Of a stretch of DNA of 64,000 nucleotides, positions 53,396 through 64,000 are shown piece by piece (within the stretch, counting starts at the first letter, position 1; each line of letters opens with the position of its first letter). The notes below the pieces were generated by a model that did not search any database, had not been told where the DNA came from, and worked only from the letters and a program-made list of their open reading frames with translations. The translations under genes were made by a program, and so were the position numbers. The stretch is taken from the NCBI RefSeq assembly GCF_000272045.2, contig NZ_AJYZ02000037.1:188171-252170 (forward strand), written 5' to 3'. The DNA comes from Vibrio crassostreae 9ZC13. GTDB taxonomy: Bacteria; Pseudomonadota; Gammaproteobacteria; Enterobacterales; Vibrionaceae.

Positions 53396-54664
53396 TTAAA
53401 ACTCTTTTTGTATCCAATTACGCAATTTGCCAAATAAACCAGACATAGAAGGTGCTGAACGCTTAGGTTCGCTGTAATCACCTTCATCACTGATCTGACA
53501 ATCTCTTGCGTAATGAAGTAAACCAACCGCCGTAGAATGATACGGCTCTTTAACATAGTCAGTTAAGCCACTAACTTCTAACGGCTTACCAACTCGAACT
53601 TGATTGCGGAAAACACGTTCCGCACACTCTACCAATCCGTCAATTTGTGCCGCTCCACCAGTGAGAACGACGCCAGCTGCAAGGTGGTGTTTAATACCTT
53701 CATCTCGTAGCTGTAATTGAACCGTATCAATAGTTTGGTTAACGAGACCCATAAGTTCAGTGTAACGTGGTTCAATCACTTCCGACAAAGTTTGTCGTTG
53801 CAAACTTCTCGATGGGCGACCACCAACACTTGGGACGTTAACAGAGTCATCCTTGCTTACGAGTTCACTCAGAGCGCAACCATGGTTTACTTTTATCTCT
53901 TCAGCATCGCTCACTGGCGTGCCGAAAGCGAAGGCAATATCACTGGTTACTGCATTTCCTGCGTAGGAAAAGACTTCTGTGTGTCGAAGTGCGCCGCCAG
54001 TCCAAATGGAAATATCCATTGTACCCGCACCGATATCGACAACACATACTCCAAGCTCTCTCTCGTCTTCAGTAATTACCGCATTGCTTGAGGCAAGTCC
54101 TGAAAACACGATTTGTTCTACTGTGAGACCACATCGTTCAACAGCTTTAATAATGTTTCTCGCCATGTCGCTATGGCAAGAAATTAGGTGAACACTGACT
54201 TCCATTCGAACACCAGATAAGCCAAGTGGGTTCTTAATCCCTTCTTGATAATCAATGGTAAATTCTTGTGGGATCACGTGCAGAATTCTCTGCTCATCAC
54301 CTATTTTAATTGATTTCGCGGTATGGATCGCTCGATCCATATCGTCTTGAGACACCTCTTCATCAGAGATAGTGCCCATGCCTTTTTCAATTCGGCTTGC
54401 GATATGTTTACCCGATAGCGAGATAAATACATTGCTGATTTGGCATTCCGCCATCAACTCTGCTTGATCAATAGCTCGCTGAACCGACTTAACTACCGAC
54501 TCTAGGTCGTTTACACCACCTTTATCCATACCTCTGGATGGGCTTTGCCCAGAACCAATGATATTGATTTGACCATCAGGCAATATTTCACCAACCAGAG
54601 CTGATATGGTCGCAGTGCCTATATCAAGACCAACGATTATGTTGTCATCTGCGGTCTTAGTCAT
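53396..54664 (-). CDS. ftsA: Cell division protein FtsA
   Basis: Actin-like membrane tether of the Z-ring. 422 residues (E. coli 420). Starts TADDNIIVGLDIGTATISALVGE (phosphate 1 loop GLDIGT); phosphate 2 CVVDIGAGTMDIS; adenosine loop VLTGGAAQIDGL. The C-terminal amphipathic helix GLFGKLRNWIQKEF anchors it to the inner membrane. Its ATG overlaps the ftsQ stop by eight bases; ftsZ starts 31 bases after it. Confidence 0.97.
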   Translation of the reverse strand: MTKTADDNIIVGLDIGTATISALVGEILPDGQINIIGSGQSPSRGMDKGGVNDLESVVKSVQRAIDQAELMAECQISNVFISLSGKHIASRIEKGMGTISDEEVSQDDMDRAIHTAKSIKIGDEQRILHVIPQEFTIDYQEGIKNPLGLSGVRMEVSVHLISCHSDMARNIIKAVERCGLTVEQIVFSGLASSNAVITEDERELGVCVVDIGAGTMDISIWTGGALRHTEVFSYAGNAVTSDIAFAFGTPVSDAEEIKVNHGCALSELVSKDDSVNVPSVGGRPSRSLQRQTLSEVIEPRYTELMGLVNQTIDTVQLQLRDEGIKHHLAAGVVLTGGAAQIDGLVECAERVFRNQVRVGKPLEVSGLTDYVKEPYHSTAVGLLHYARDCQISDEGDYSEPKRSAPSMSGLFGKLRNWIQKEF

Positions 54665-55445
54665 CTGTGCTCTCTTCTAACTCTTGCTCTGGAAACCAGC
54701 CTACAGCGGCTCCCGTATCATACCTGAGGTCGATGTAGCTCACTTGATTCGCTTTACTACCAAGTTCGTTGTAAAGCGAAATGAAGCGTTCAACACGCTC
54801 ATCTAAAGAATCTTTACCTAGTTCTAAACGGATACCGTTATCTAGGATTATTTGCCAAGCGCGACGCTCATTGAGAACGAGAGAGGTAACGGTTAACCCT
54901 AGACTGTTAATCAAAGGGGTTATCTGTCGCCACTTTTCTATCACTTCTTGGCTGGTGCCGTCTGGGCCGTAAAGCTTAACTCTATCGCCCTTCAACAGGC
55001 CGATATCACCATTAAACACCTGACCATCGTCATTCAGCAGCATGTTACCGTTCCAGATTGCTGCCGCATGGTACTCAGTCAAAAATACTTTTATTGTGTC
55101 TGGCCACTGCTTACGAATGGAGACCACTGAAACCCAAGGTAACGCTTCTAAACTGTCTTGCAACACACCGATGTCTTGCGACATGAAGGTTCCAATATGC
55201 TCTAGCTCGCTAAAGGCATGTTGAACATCACCAGCGGTTACGTAAGTTAAGTCGCCTTGAAGTACTATTTTGGAGAGAGGCAATCGCTGATCGTCCCACA
55301 TCCAAGTTAGTGTGGTATAGAAAAGAAACCCAATGAATAGCAATACCATGACAAAAAAAGACCCGCCTAAGGCGTGTTTCTTGAGCGACGGTAAACTGAA
55401 TAGGTGGCGGTTTTCGCTAAAAGTACTTTCTACCAAAGCCCGCAT
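54657..55445 (-). CDS. ftsQ: Cell division protein FtsQ
   Basis: Bitopic divisome protein joining FtsB/FtsL. Up to 262 residues: short cytoplasmic tail, one membrane span (about 29-50), POTRA domain (about 56-128: LPLSKIVLQGDLTYV) and beta domain ending YIDLRYDTGAAVGWFP. The start is uncertain: ATG 55445 has AGGGA directly adjacent (too close), while TTG 55436 is nine bases from it and gives MVESTFSENRH. There is no ddlB between murC and ftsQ. Confidence 0.93.
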   Translation of the reverse strand: MRALVESTFSENRHLFSLPSLKKHALGGSFFVMVLLFIGFLFYTTLTWMWDDQRLPLSKIVLQGDLTYVTAGDVQHAFSELEHIGTFMSQDIGVLQDSLEALPWVSVVSIRKQWPDTIKVFLTEYHAAAIWNGNMLLNDDGQVFNGDIGLLKGDRVKLYGPDGTSQEVIEKWRQITPLINSLGLTVTSLVLNERRAWQIILDNGIRLELGKDSLDERVERFISLYNELGSKANQVSYIDLRYDTGAAVGWFPEQELEESTDD

Positions 55446-55576
55446 TCCCTGTCGTTGGTTCGCAATTCTATTCCCTATATTCGTAATAGAGGTAAAAGCA
55501 CTTACTTTAACCTATGAATTATACTGAGCAAAATCAAACTATCAAACGTTGATAATAAGATTTTTGGTCAATTTTA

Positions 55577-55605
55577 GGTCAATCGCAAGAAGTGAGCGAT
55601 TGACC
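55577..55605 (-). other. Strong stem-loop between murC and ftsQ
   Basis: Perfect 10-bp stem GGTCAATCGC/GCGATTGACC with a nine-base loop, 22 bases after the murC stop. No T-run, so not a standard terminator; it may affect mRNA stability or the murC/ftsQ expression ratio. A further GGTCAA copy at 55565-55570 follows. Confidence 0.55.
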
Positions 55606-55627
55606 ACAGTCTGTAGACAGTATTCTG

Positions 55628-57088
55628 TTACGCGTTCTGCATTTTATTAATGTCTAACTGTAACGATTCCAACTGCTTCGCTACTCGACCAACATCGCCT
55701 GCACCCTGCGTTAAAACAAGGTCACCGCCTTGAATTACGTTGGCTAAAGCCGATGGCAGTGCGTTGATATCGGCAACAAAGATTGGGTCTATCTTACCAC
55801 GCCCACGAATAGTTCGACTTAATGAACGTCCGTCAGCCCCTGCAATAGGTTTCTCACCTGCAGAATAAACATCTAACAGAATTAGGACATCAACCTGCTC
55901 AAGAACGTTCGCGAAATCATCATACAGATCGCGAGTACGGCTATAACGGTGCGGTTGGAAGATCATAACAAGACGTTTATCAGTCCAGCCACTACGAGCA
56001 GCTTGAATCGTCACGTCAACTTCGGTTGGGTGATGACCGTAATCATCGACCAGCATTGCAACGCCTTTACCTGTTTCATACTCACCTAGGTGATCGAAAC
56101 GGCGACCCGTGCCTTCCGTTCCCGCCATCGCTTTGAGAATCGCTTCATCGCTGATGTCATCTTCTGTTGCAACAGCAATCGCCGCGGATGCATTCAATGC
56201 ATTGTGACGACCTGGAATGTTTAACGTGATATCAAGGTTAGCTTTACCTTCACGTACCACTGTGAATTTGCCTTGCTGGCCTTCTTGTACGTAGTTCTCA
56301 ATACGAATATCCGCATCTTCAGAGAAACCGTAAGTAATCACCTGGCGACTTACCTGAGGAATAAGCTCACGCACTACTGGATCATCAACACACATCACAG
56401 CCTGACCGTAGAATGGTAGGTTGTGTAAAAAATCAATAAACGTCTGCTTTAGCGTTTCAAAATCGCCGCCGTAGGTATCCATATGATCCGCTTCAATGTT
56501 AGTTACGATACTAACCATAGGTTGCAGATGTAAAAATGAAGCATCACTCTCATCGGCTTCAGCGATAAGAATACGGCTTGAACCTAAACGTGCGTTAGTA
56601 CCAGCACTTTTAACCAAACCACCGTTTACGAAGGTTGGATCTAGGCCGGCTTCCGAGTAAATCTGTGTCACTAGCGCAGTCGTGGTTGTTTTACCGTGCG
56701 TACCTGCCACAGCAATACCGTGACGAAAACGCATCAGCTCAGCCAGCATTTCTGCACGACGAACGATCGGTGTGCGCGCTTCACGAGCTGCAATAATTTC
56801 TGGGTTTTCTTCGTTGATAGCGGTTGAAACAACCACCACACTTGCGTCGGCAACGTTACTCGCTTGGTGACCGATATAAACGGTCGCACCCTTGCTAACT
56901 AAACGATCAGTCACTGGGTTTTGAGCAATATCAGAACCCGTGATCTGGTAGCCTTCATTTAGCAAGACTTCAGCAATCCCGCTCATTCCGGCACCACCAA
57001 TACCAATGAAGTGGATAGATTTAACACGGCGCATCTCTGGCACCATTGCACGGATTTGCGCTAAGTCTTGGGTATGTTCAATCGTCAT
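55628..57088 (-). CDS. murC: UDP-N-acetylmuramate--L-alanine ligase
   Basis: Adds L-Ala to UDP-MurNAc. 486 residues (E. coli 491). Rossmann loop [19 protein letters not shown] loop [12 protein letters not shown], Mur-ligase central and C-terminal domains. The frame opens with TTG 57091, but ATG 57088 is the likelier start. It begins 13 bases after the murG stop. Confidence 0.96.
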   Translation of the reverse strand: MTIEHTQDLAQIRAMVPEMRRVKSIHFIGIGGAGMSGIAEVLLNEGYQITGSDIAQNPVTDRLVSKGATVYIGHQASNVADASVVVVSTAINEENPEIIAAREARTPIVRRAEMLAELMRFRHGIAVAGTHGKTTTTALVTQIYSEAGLDPTFVNGGLVKSAGTNARLGSSRILIAEADESDASFLHLQPMVSIVTNIEADHMDTYGGDFETLKQTFIDFLHNLPFYGQAVMCVDDPVVRELIPQVSRQVITYGFSEDADIRIENYVQEGQQGKFTVVREGKANLDITLNIPGRHNALNASAAIAVATEDDISDEAILKAMAGTEGTGRRFDHLGEYETGKGVAMLVDDYGHHPTEVDVTIQAARSGWTDKRLVMIFQPHRYSRTRDLYDDFANVLEQVDVLILLDVYSAGEKPIAGADGRSLSRTIRGRGKIDPIFVADINALPSALANVIQGGDLVLTQGAGDVGRVAKQLESLQLDINKMQNA

Positions 57089-57101
57089 CAATTCAATCTC
57101 A

Positions 57102-58163
57102 TTATTTTGCTAAAGCTTTAATCGCTTCAGCGACGGTCACATCAGCATCAAGCTTGGCGGCTTGACGAGCTTTTGTTGCCATCATTTTTAATTCATTTCT
57201 ATCAAGCTGCGCGATAGTGTTCGCTAGCTTATCAGCCGTTAGTTGAGGCTGTTCAATCATTAACGCTGCGCCACATTCAACTAAATGGTCGGCATTCAAC
57301 GCTTGTTGTCTGTCTTTGTGCATAAACGGAACGAAGATAGAACCGACACCTGCCGCAGACACTTCTGATACGGTTAATGCACCTGAGCGACACACTAATA
57401 GATCTGCCCACTCATAAGCTTGCGCCACATCATCAATAAATTCAGTCACTTGAACATTACCAACAGAATGTGATTTGTATTGCTCAATAACTTGTTGTTG
57501 ATTGTTCTTACCCGCTTGGTGCATCACAGTGAAGCCTTCACCAAGCTGCGCCATCGTTACTGGCAAGGTATCGTTTAGGATTTTTGCGCCCTGACTGCCG
57601 CCCATAACCAAGATGCGGATGTCACCATCACGCTCCGCCATGCGTTGCTCTGGTTCAGCTAAGGCAACCACATCTTCACGTACAGGATTACCTACAACTT
57701 CCGCAGTAGGAAACGCACCAGGGAAAGCTTGGAATACCTTTTTAGCAATTTTAGACAGCCATTGGTTAGTTAAACCTGCCACTGCATTTTGTTCATGGAG
57801 AACCACTGGAATGCCAGACAACCATGCCGCGATACCACCCGGGCCACTCACGTAACCACCCATGCCAAGTACCACATCAGGCTGCCATGCTTTAATGTGT
57901 TGTCTTGCTTGAAGTATGGCATTAATAATCTGGAACGGCGCTTTAATTAACTTGCTAATGCCTTGACCACGCAGGCCTTTCACTTTGATGAAGTCGATTT
58001 CAATGCCATGCTTTGGCACTAAATCCGCTTCCATTCTGTCTGCTGTGCCTAACCAGCGAATTTCCCAACCTTGTTGCTGAAGCTTTTTCGCTACTGCTAA
58101 CCCTGGGAAAACGTGACCGCCAGTACCACCAGCCATCACTAAAAGTTTTTTGTTTTGTTTCAT
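57102..58163 (-). CDS. murG: UDP-GlcNAc:undecaprenyl-PP-MurNAc-pentapeptide transferase
   Basis: Peripheral inner-membrane glycosyltransferase (GT-B fold) that makes lipid II. 353 residues (E. coli 355). N-terminal [14 protein letters not shown] loop, second loop [11 protein letters not shown], and the UDP-GlcNAc region [10 protein letters not shown] and [10 protein letters not shown]. Start at ATG 58163, one codon inside a GTG. Confidence 0.96.
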   Translation of the reverse strand: MKQNKKLLVMAGGTGGHVFPGLAVAKKLQQQGWEIRWLGTADRMEADLVPKHGIEIDFIKVKGLRGQGISKLIKAPFQIINAILQARQHIKAWQPDVVLGMGGYVSGPGGIAAWLSGIPVVLHEQNAVAGLTNQWLSKIAKKVFQAFPGAFPTAEVVGNPVREDVVALAEPEQRMAERDGDIRILVMGGSQGAKILNDTLPVTMAQLGEGFTVMHQAGKNNQQQVIEQYKSHSVGNVQVTEFIDDVAQAYEWADLLVCRSGALTVSEVSAAGVGSIFVPFMHKDRQQALNADHLVECGAALMIEQPQLTADKLANTIAQLDRNELKMMATKARQAAKLDADVTVAEAIKALAK

Positions 58164-58175
58164 CACGTTAGATTC

Positions 58176-59372
58176 TTATTCTACTAATTCGTTTTGACTA
58201 TCAGCTTGTTCTTTTTGTTGCATTCGGCATTCGTGGTCAATGCGCAGCAGCATTGATACCGCCACAGACATAACAATTAAACTCGAACCACCATAACTGA
58301 TTAGCGGTAGGGTTAGACCTTTGGTCGGAACGATGCCAGATGCAGCACCTACGTTAACAAGCGTCTGAAACGCAAACCAAATACCAATACCAAAAGCCAG
58401 ATAGCCGCTGAACACTTGATCGTGTTCAAAGGCTTTTTTGCCAATAAAAATGGCTTTAAAAACCAAGCTAAAGATGAGTATCAAGACCAAGGTCACGCCA
58501 ACAAAACCCAATTCTTCTGCCAACACAGCAAATACAAAATCGGTGTGCGCTTCAGGTAAGTATTCGAGTTTCTGAATTGAGTTACCGAGCCCTTGCCCCA
58601 TCCAATCACCACGGCCAAACGCCATCAATGACTGAGTTAACTGGTAACCACTGCCGAACGGGTCGTTCCAAGGTTCCCAGAATGAGGTAACACGTCGAAC
58701 ACGATAAGGTTCTATAACAATCAAACCGACGACCGCGGCAATACCTGCCACCATCAAGGCGATAAACTGTGAAAGCTTGGCACCAGCAATGAATAGCATG
58801 CCGAACAGGGTCACTAGCATTACGACCACAGTACCTAAATCGGGCTGGCCTAGCAGCAGCACGGCAAAAGCGCCGAATACCATGATCGGTTTACCAAAAC
58901 CACCGAAGAAGGTTTTTCTCACTTCATCTTGCTTCCGAACCAAGTAGCCCGCCATAAAGATAAACAGCGATAACTTGGCGACTTCAGCGGGTTGTAAGTT
59001 AAATAGCCCTAATGGGATCCAACGCGATGCGCCGTTAACCGACTTACCGACGGCTAATACCACAATCAGCAAGAAGAAGGACAAGCCCAGTAGATACATA
59101 CTGTATTGAAACCAGCGTTGCATCGGGATTTGCAATATGACGCTAGAGACACCTAACGCCAATACAAGGAAGATGGCATGACGGAACATAAAGTGAAACG
59201 GCTGATCGGTTAAACGAGCACTGATGGGGAACGAAGCAGACGTCACCATCACCAAACCTGTCAGCATTAGCCCAAGAGCAATCCACACCAATTGACGATC
59301 GTAAAGCGCCTCGGGAGTAGCACGGTTTAGCCACTGCCAGATGGATTGATTAATCTCTTTGACTCTTTGCAC
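58176..59372 (-). CDS. ftsW: Septal peptidoglycan glycosyltransferase FtsW
   Basis: SEDS-family polymerase of septal murein. 398 residues with about ten spans; SEDS marks include the [16 protein letters not shown] region, the long periplasmic loop containing the catalytic-type Asp, and the end [26 protein letters not shown] start at 59372 with AAGGA ten bases upstream; it begins 22 bases after murD ends. Confidence 0.95.
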   Translation of the reverse strand: MQRVKEINQSIWQWLNRATPEALYDRQLVWIALGLMLTGLVMVTSASFPISARLTDQPFHFMFRHAIFLVLALGVSSVILQIPMQRWFQYSMYLLGLSFFLLIVVLAVGKSVNGASRWIPLGLFNLQPAEVAKLSLFIFMAGYLVRKQDEVRKTFFGGFGKPIMVFGAFAVLLLGQPDLGTVVVMLVTLFGMLFIAGAKLSQFIALMVAGIAAVVGLIVIEPYRVRRVTSFWEPWNDPFGSGYQLTQSLMAFGRGDWMGQGLGNSIQKLEYLPEAHTDFVFAVLAEELGFVGVTLVLILIFSLVFKAIFIGKKAFEHDQVFSGYLAFGIGIWFAFQTLVNVGAASGIVPTKGLTLPLISYGGSSLIVMSVAVSMLLRIDHECRMQQKEQADSQNELVE

Positions 59373-59394
59373 TGAATGTTAGTCCTTCAACACG

Positions 59395-60711
59395 TTAAGC
59401 ATACTCATGAGCAAGCTCAGTGAACGCATCACCTCTTGCCATGAAATTATTAAATTGATCGAAGCTTGCGCACGCCGGAGACAGCATCACCATATCTCCA
59501 GCCACCAGCTGTGGCGAGATAGATTCGATTATCTGCTGCATGGTATCGAACTTTTGTGCCGATGGGTGCAGAGGCATGAATTGATCTGCATCTTCACCGA
59601 AACAACACAGCTGAACACGCTCAAGTTGCGCCAATACTGGTTCAAGCTCACTAAAGTCAGCACCTTTACCAACGCCGCCAACCAAAAGATATAACGTACC
59701 TTGATACTCCAACCCAGACAGGGCTGCCAATGTGCTGGCTACATTCGTTGCTTTGGAGTCATTAACCCATTTGATTTCGCGCTTGTCAGCCACGACTTGG
59801 CAACGATGCGTCAAACCGTTATAGGCCTTCAAAGCATCAAGACTTTTGCTGTAGTCGATACCAACTTGCTTCAATAGTGCAAGTGAGACTAACGCATTCG
59901 CCACATTGTGACGTCCAACCAATGTTAAATCTTGGGTAGCAAGGACAGGTTTACCGTTGTCCATTAGCCATTCGGTACCATCAACTGTCGCGACACCAAA
60001 CTCTTGATCGTCGAGTCCGAATGTTACTAATGACATGTTGTGGTCTGGATACGTCTCTTTGTCGTCGCGGTTAACAATCGCACACTGCGCGTTATTAAAA
60101 ATTCTTAACTTGGCTTCACGATAATCAGCCATACCCTGATAGCGATCCATGTGATCTTCTGACAGGTTCAAAAAGGCTGCTGCTACAAGGTTTAGGTTCG
60201 ATTTGGTTTCTAACTGGAAGCTTGAAAGCTCAAGCACATATAAATCTGCATCAAGCTCAAGAAGGTCTAAAGCCGGAATACCAATATTGCCACCGACACC
60301 AACGTTAAGGCCAGCCGCTTTAGCAAGTACGCCTGTCAAATCCGTCACGGTACTCTTGCCGTTTGAACCAGTAATCGCCACGACAGGTTTATTCACCGCC
60401 CAGCCAAACAACTCAATGTCACCGACAACAGGCGTACCTGCTTGAAGCACATCTTGAATTTCAGGGGTTGCTAAGGCGATACCTGGGTTAGCTACCACCA
60501 AATCAGCTTCCGCTAACCATTGGCTATTCCAGCTTCCAGAATGCAGCTCTACCGACTCAGGCAAAGATTCCTTTCCTGGTGGTAGCTCTCGCGTATCAAT
60601 TACCTTTACGCAAGTATGGGGCTGATATTTTACGAGATGTTTAACGACAGAGAGCCCGGTAATACCGAGCCCCACAACCACTACATTTTGAATATTTTGC
60701 CAACGTTCCAT
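59395..60711 (-). CDS. murD: UDP-N-acetylmuramoylalanine--D-glutamate ligase
   Basis: Adds D-Glu. 438 residues, equal to E. coli MurD. Rossmann start [20 protein letters not shown] loop [26 protein letters not shown], and NDSKATN in the C-terminal domain. It follows mraY after a gap of 57 bases and has a weak ribosome site. Confidence 0.96.
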   Translation of the reverse strand: MERWQNIQNVVVVGLGITGLSVVKHLVKYQPHTCVKVIDTRELPPGKESLPESVELHSGSWNSQWLAEADLVVANPGIALATPEIQDVLQAGTPVVGDIELFGWAVNKPVVAITGSNGKSTVTDLTGVLAKAAGLNVGVGGNIGIPALDLLELDADLYVLELSSFQLETKSNLNLVAAAFLNLSEDHMDRYQGMADYREAKLRIFNNAQCAIVNRDDKETYPDHNMSLVTFGLDDQEFGVATVDGTEWLMDNGKPVLATQDLTLVGRHNVANALVSLALLKQVGIDYSKSLDALKAYNGLTHRCQVVADKREIKWVNDSKATNVASTLAALSGLEYQGTLYLLVGGVGKGADFSELEPVLAQLERVQLCCFGEDADQFMPLHPSAQKFDTMQQIIESISPQLVAGDMVMLSPACASFDQFNNFMARGDAFTELAHEYA

Positions 60712-60768
60712 TCAAACAAGATGCTCTTAATAGTTCAAAGAGCCTCTAATACAGAGGCTCGCATAGGA

Positions 60769-61851
60769 TTAACGAACTTTCAGTGTCGCTAGACCAATCA
60801 GTACCAATACCATTGAGATGATCCAAAAGCGTACGATAACACGCGGTTCTGGCCAGCCTTTCAACTCATAGTGGTGGTGAATCGGTGCCATACGGAAAAT
60901 ACGCTGACCACGTAATTTGTAAGAGCCCACCTGCAGGATTACTGACAAGGTCTCCATTACAAACACACCACCCATGATCACTAGTACCAACTCTTGACGA
61001 ACGAGTACCGCAATCACACCTAACGCACCACCCAGTGCTAGAGAGCCAACATCGCCCATGAATACTTGTGCTGGGTAAGTGTTAAACCATAGGAAGCCAA
61101 GGCCTGCACCAACGATAGCAGTACATACCACAACCAGTTCAGAGGTGTATGGGATGTATGGAATGTGTAGGTATGCTGCAAAGTTAACGTTACCTGTCGC
61201 CCAAGCGATAACAGCAAAACCAGCTGCAACCATAACCGTTGGCATAATCGCCAAGCCGTCTAGGCCATCAGTTAGGTTTACCGCGTTACTAGTACCCACA
61301 ATAACAAAGTAAGTCAGCACGATGTACAGCAGGCCAAGTTGTGGCATCACATCTTTAAAGAAAGGCACCACTAATTGTGTCGCAGCAGTGTCTTGCCCAT
61401 GAGCATACAGAGCAAACGCCACAACCAATGCAATAGCCGATTGCCAGAAGTACTTCCAACGCGCAATCAAGCCATCAGTGTTCTTACGAACCACTTTACG
61501 ATAATCATCAACAAAACCAACTGCACCGTAACCGCCTAGCACGACAAGTACGGCCCAAACGTAAGGGTTTGATAAGTCAGCCCAAAGTAAGACCGTAATG
61601 ATGATCGCAGCAAGGATCATCACACCACCCATGGTTGGTGTACCACGCTTACTGAAGTGAGACTCTGGGCCGTCATTACGAACAACTTGGCCAATTTGCA
61701 GCATTTGCAGACGCTCAATTAAACGAGGTCCCATCCACAGCGACAGACATAAAGCCGTCAAAATGCTCGCGATTGCACGAAACGATAAGTATTCGAACAA
61801 ACGGAAAAAAGAAAAGTGTGGCTGTAGTAGCTCTGCAAGCCAAATTATCAT
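60769..61851 (-). CDS. mraY: Phospho-MurNAc-pentapeptide translocase
   Basis: Polytopic inner-membrane enzyme making lipid I. 360 residues, equal to E. coli. About ten spans; catalytic Asp-rich motif [25 protein letters not shown], and the MraY-specific [20 protein letters not shown] eight bases before the ATG; the start overlaps the murF stop (ATGA), so translation is coupled. Confidence 0.97.
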   Translation of the reverse strand: MIIWLAELLQPHFSFFRLFEYLSFRAIASILTALCLSLWMGPRLIERLQMLQIGQVVRNDGPESHFSKRGTPTMGGVMILAAIIITVLLWADLSNPYVWAVLVVLGGYGAVGFVDDYRKVVRKNTDGLIARWKYFWQSAIALVVAFALYAHGQDTAATQLVVPFFKDVMPQLGLLYIVLTYFVIVGTSNAVNLTDGLDGLAIMPTVMVAAGFAVIAWATGNVNFAAYLHIPYIPYTSELVVVCTAIVGAGLGFLWFNTYPAQVFMGDVGSLALGGALGVIAVLVRQELVLVIMGGVFVMETLSVILQVGSYKLRGQRIFRMAPIHHHYELKGWPEPRVIVRFWIISMVLVLIGLATLKVR

Positions 61852-63221
61852 GAAAAGTTCTCCTTTAAAGCAGCGGCTATTTTACTCATTCCTGCACTAT
61901 TGGCGCCTTTTACCAACAAGGTATGTGGCGCGTTTTCTGGCAAGCTCAAGTGCTGCTCTATGTGCGCGATCATCGCTTCATGCGTTGCAAAGTGAGTGCC
62001 GTTACACACTTCACTAATCACCTTGGTATCATCACCGTAAGTGAGTACATGCTCAAAAGCGAATGGGGCAGCATATTCACCGACTTGACGGTGAAGTGCA
62101 AGGCTTTCATCGCCTAATTCAGCCATATTGCCTAAAATCAACCAACGCTGACCTTTGAAGCTCGACAACAATTTAGCTGCAGCCTTCATTGCCGGTACAC
62201 TGGCGTTGTAACTGTCATCTATCAGCTTGATATTCTGACTTAATTGTTGAACCTCAACTCGGCCTTTAACTGAGATGAGATTCGCTAAACCGCTTTTAAT
62301 TTCTGCAAGCGTGGCACCGAATTGAATGCTCAGTGCTGCTGCGGCTAATGCGTTGGCTACATTGTGCTGACCAATAATGCCAAGTTCGACATCGATAGCA
62401 CCTTGCGGGGTCTGCATATCAAAGCAAGCTTCACCCTGCTCGTTGATGCGAATATTCGTCGAAAAGTAATCCGCCGTGTCATCACTTTCAGAAAAGGTCA
62501 GTACGTTTTTGTCTGCAAGCACATCTTTCCAGAAGTCACCACCATTGCTCTCTAGGTTAACAATAGCAGTATCACCAGCAGCAAGCCCCTGAAAAATTTC
62601 GCCTTTCGCTTGTTTAACACCATCAATTGAGCCAAAGCCCTCTAGATGCGCGGCAGCAACGTTATTCACTAAGGCCACCTGTGGTTTCACAAGCTGCGTG
62701 GTATAGGCAATTTCACCAATGTGGTTCGCGCCCAGTTCTATCACGGCATAGTCGTCATTGGGTTCACTGCGCAGCAAGGTTAGTGGTACTCCAATATCAT
62801 TATTGAAGTTACCCGCTGTAAACAGCACTTTGCCACGTTGTTGTAGAATACTCGCGACCATCTCTTTGACGGTCGTTTTGCCACAGCTTCCTGTTATCGC
62901 CATGGTTGGCACGTTACATTGTTTGTGGATCCAAGCACTTAGCTGACCTAAAGCAAGTTTAGTGTCTTCAACAACAACTTGAGTAATATTTAGGTCAAGT
63001 TTTCGTTGAACTAATAACGCACTCGCATTGGCCTCAACAGCCTGACCACAAAAATCATGCGCATCAAAACGTTCGCCTACGAGAGCAACAAACAGTGCAC
63101 CTTCTTCAACGGTGCGAGTATCGGTAGAAACCGCATTGATCAAACTATTGCTCGATTTGCCAGCCTCTATCAGCTGACCGTTCACCGCTGAGCAGATCTG
63201 CTCGAGTGATACATCAATCAT
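61848..63221 (-). CDS. murF: UDP-MurNAc-tripeptide--D-alanyl-D-alanine ligase
   Basis: Adds D-Ala-D-Ala to the tripeptide precursor. 457 residues (E. coli 452). ATP loop [38 protein letters not shown] and LGNMAELG in the C-terminal domain. The ATG shares one base with the murE stop (TAATG). Because ddlB is not in this cluster, the D-Ala-D-Ala substrate must come from a ddl gene elsewhere. Confidence 0.96.
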   Translation of the reverse strand: MIDVSLEQICSAVNGQLIEAGKSSNSLINAVSTDTRTVEEGALFVALVGERFDAHDFCGQAVEANASALLVQRKLDLNITQVVVEDTKLALGQLSAWIHKQCNVPTMAITGSCGKTTVKEMVASILQQRGKVLFTAGNFNNDIGVPLTLLRSEPNDDYAVIELGANHIGEIAYTTQLVKPQVALVNNVAAAHLEGFGSIDGVKQAKGEIFQGLAAGDTAIVNLESNGGDFWKDVLADKNVLTFSESDDTADYFSTNIRINEQGEACFDMQTPQGAIDVELGIIGQHNVANALAAAALSIQFGATLAEIKSGLANLISVKGRVEVQQLSQNIKLIDDSYNASVPAMKAAAKLLSSFKGQRWLILGNMAELGDESLALHRQVGEYAAPFAFEHVLTYGDDTKVISEVCNGTHFATHEAMIAHIEQHLSLPENAPHTLLVKGANSAGMSKIAAALKENFS

Positions 63222-64000
63222 TATGAAATACCTAAAAGTTGTAGTGCTGACTCTCGATCCGAATAGTGGATCGTTTTGTCTTTTAATACTTGGTAATCCT
63301 CATGGCCTTTACCAGCCAAAAGAATAATGTCATTGCTGTCTGCCTGTTCAAGCGCGAACTTAACCGCTTGGTAGCGATCGTGTTCAACAAAGGCGACTTC
63401 AGGCTCACTTAACCCTGCCAGCATGTCTTTAACAATCAATGCCGGGTCTTCACTGCGAGGGTTGTCATCTGAAATAATAATGTTATCGGCGAACTGCTCT
63501 GCGGTAACCGCCATCATTGGGCGCTTGCCTGTATCTCGATCACCACCGCAGCCAAAGATTGCCCATAGCTTTCCAGAGCAATGTACACGTAGTGCTGCCA
63601 ATGCTTTCTCTAATGCGTCAGGTGTATGCGCGTAGTCGACAACCACTTTCGCTTTGTTTGGTACTTGGAACAATTCCATACGGCCAATCACAGGTTGCAA
63701 TTGAGGTGCTGTGTCGATCAAGGTTTGCTTGTCGATGCCTAGTACAAGTAGGGTCGCGAAAGCAACCAATACATTTGATGCGTTGAACTGGCCAATTAAA
63801 GGAACAGACAGTTGTCCCTGCCCCCAGCTACCATCAAAAGCGAGTTTGATACCCGTCTCTGCATAAGCAACATCCGATGCCCATACTGACTGCTGGTAGC
63901 CCGATAACGGAAGCAATGACACAGCTACTGCATTGGACAGATCAGCCATCCAAGCTTTACCGACTTCATCATCAACATTAATCACAGCGTGCTTACACTT
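63221..64000 (-). CDS. murE: UDP-MurNAc-L-alanyl-D-glutamate--2,6-diaminopimelate ligase (3' part)
   Basis: C-terminal 259 residues of MurE; the gene runs off the window's right edge, so no start can be given (in-frame GTG at 63985 is internal). Visible parts: [11 protein letters not shown] from the central domain, the [14 protein letters not shown] helix, [27 protein letters not shown] and the DAP-recognition motif DDNPRSEDP with Arg contacting meso-DAP. The motif marks a DAP- rather than lysine-adding enzyme. dapB upstream supplies the pathway. Confidence 0.95.
   Translation of the reverse strand, partial: KCKHAVINVDDEVGKAWMADLSNAVAVSLLPLSGYQQSVWASDVAYAETGIKLAFDGSWGQGQLSVPLIGQFNASNVLVAFATLLVLGIDKQTLIDTAPQLQPVIGRMELFQVPNKAKVVVDYAHTPDALEKALAALRVHCSGKLWAIFGCGGDRDTGKRPMMAVTAEQFADNIIISDDNPRSEDPALIVKDMLAGLSEPEVAFVEHDRYQAVKFALEQADSNDIILLAGKGHEDYQVLKDKTIHYSDRESALQLLGIS

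Noticed and set aside
52718..53437. 239-codon open frame on the plus strand opposite ftsZ
   Set aside because: Shadow of ftsZ codon structure; low-complexity Ser/Thr/Pro-rich product and no ribosome site.
63221..63985. GTG at 63985 as the start of murE
   Set aside because: The frame stays open to the window edge and the residues upstream ([11 protein letters not shown]) belong to MurE; the gene is cut by the window.

Overview
The window is a chromosomal segment of a gammaproteobacterium, almost certainly a Vibrio (main chromosome). Three things support this: protein sequences sit close to E. coli K-12 orthologues but with Vibrio features (two tandem glutamate synthases, arcA next to arcB, a DUF3545 protein, no ddlB or secM in the division cluster); gene order is the one known from Vibrio cholerae between ung and the dcw cluster; and two palindromic intergenic repeats follow secA. 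There are no rRNA or tRNA genes, no CRISPR, no transposases and no prophage. This is conserved core genome, so most of what is new lies in regulatory regions and residue-level differences.

Layout. 1-9.2 kb: tRNA methyltransferase yfiC, helicase srmB, yaaA, a sodium/alanine-type symporter, a DUF3545 protein, a hemerythrin-domain protein, and DNA repair genes ung and nfo. Between ung and nfo is a 36-codon histidine-rich ORF with a strong ribosome binding site, followed by a terminator-like hairpin. grcA follows behind two FNR-type boxes. 9.2-14.1 kb: thrABC (minus strand) with a newly placed leader peptide (Thr/Ile codons) and attenuator. 14.3-22.7 kb: a small beta-rich exported protein, an RraA-family protein with a full metal-site signature, arcA (+) convergent with a lipoprotein gene and arcB (-), a PAS-GGDEF diguanylate cyclase, and the radical SAM gene yhcC. 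23.1-35.5 kb: two unrelated-subfamily gltBD operons in tandem, the first behind a possible H-type pseudoknot leader. 35.6-41.3 kb: a DUF1499 lipoprotein, mtnN-cbiB-btuF, a TRIC/UPF0126 channel, a LysR regulator and a TSUP permease. 41.4-47.7 kb: carAB, dapB, mutT. 48-64 kb: secA, lpxC and the dcw cluster in reverse (ftsZ, ftsA, ftsQ, murC, murG, ftsW, murD, mraY, murF, 3' part of murE), which runs off the window.

Functional themes. Redox/oxygen control recurs: ArcAB, an FNR box before arcA, paired FNR boxes before grcA, and an ArcB with a single cysteine. Nitrogen and amino-acid entry is concentrated in GOGAT, carbamoyl-phosphate synthetase, threonine and DAP synthesis. The dcw block supplies every cytoplasmic step of murein precursor synthesis from MurE to MurG plus the core divisome proteins FtsQ/A/Z/W and the first committed lipid A enzyme.

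No large undescribed multi-gene system is visible. The best candidates for something new are the His-rich ORF plus terminator ahead of ung, the structured gltB leader, and the single-cysteine ArcB. Start codons were adjusted for ten or more genes where a Shine-Dalgarno or family alignment indicates a different start from the longest ORF.
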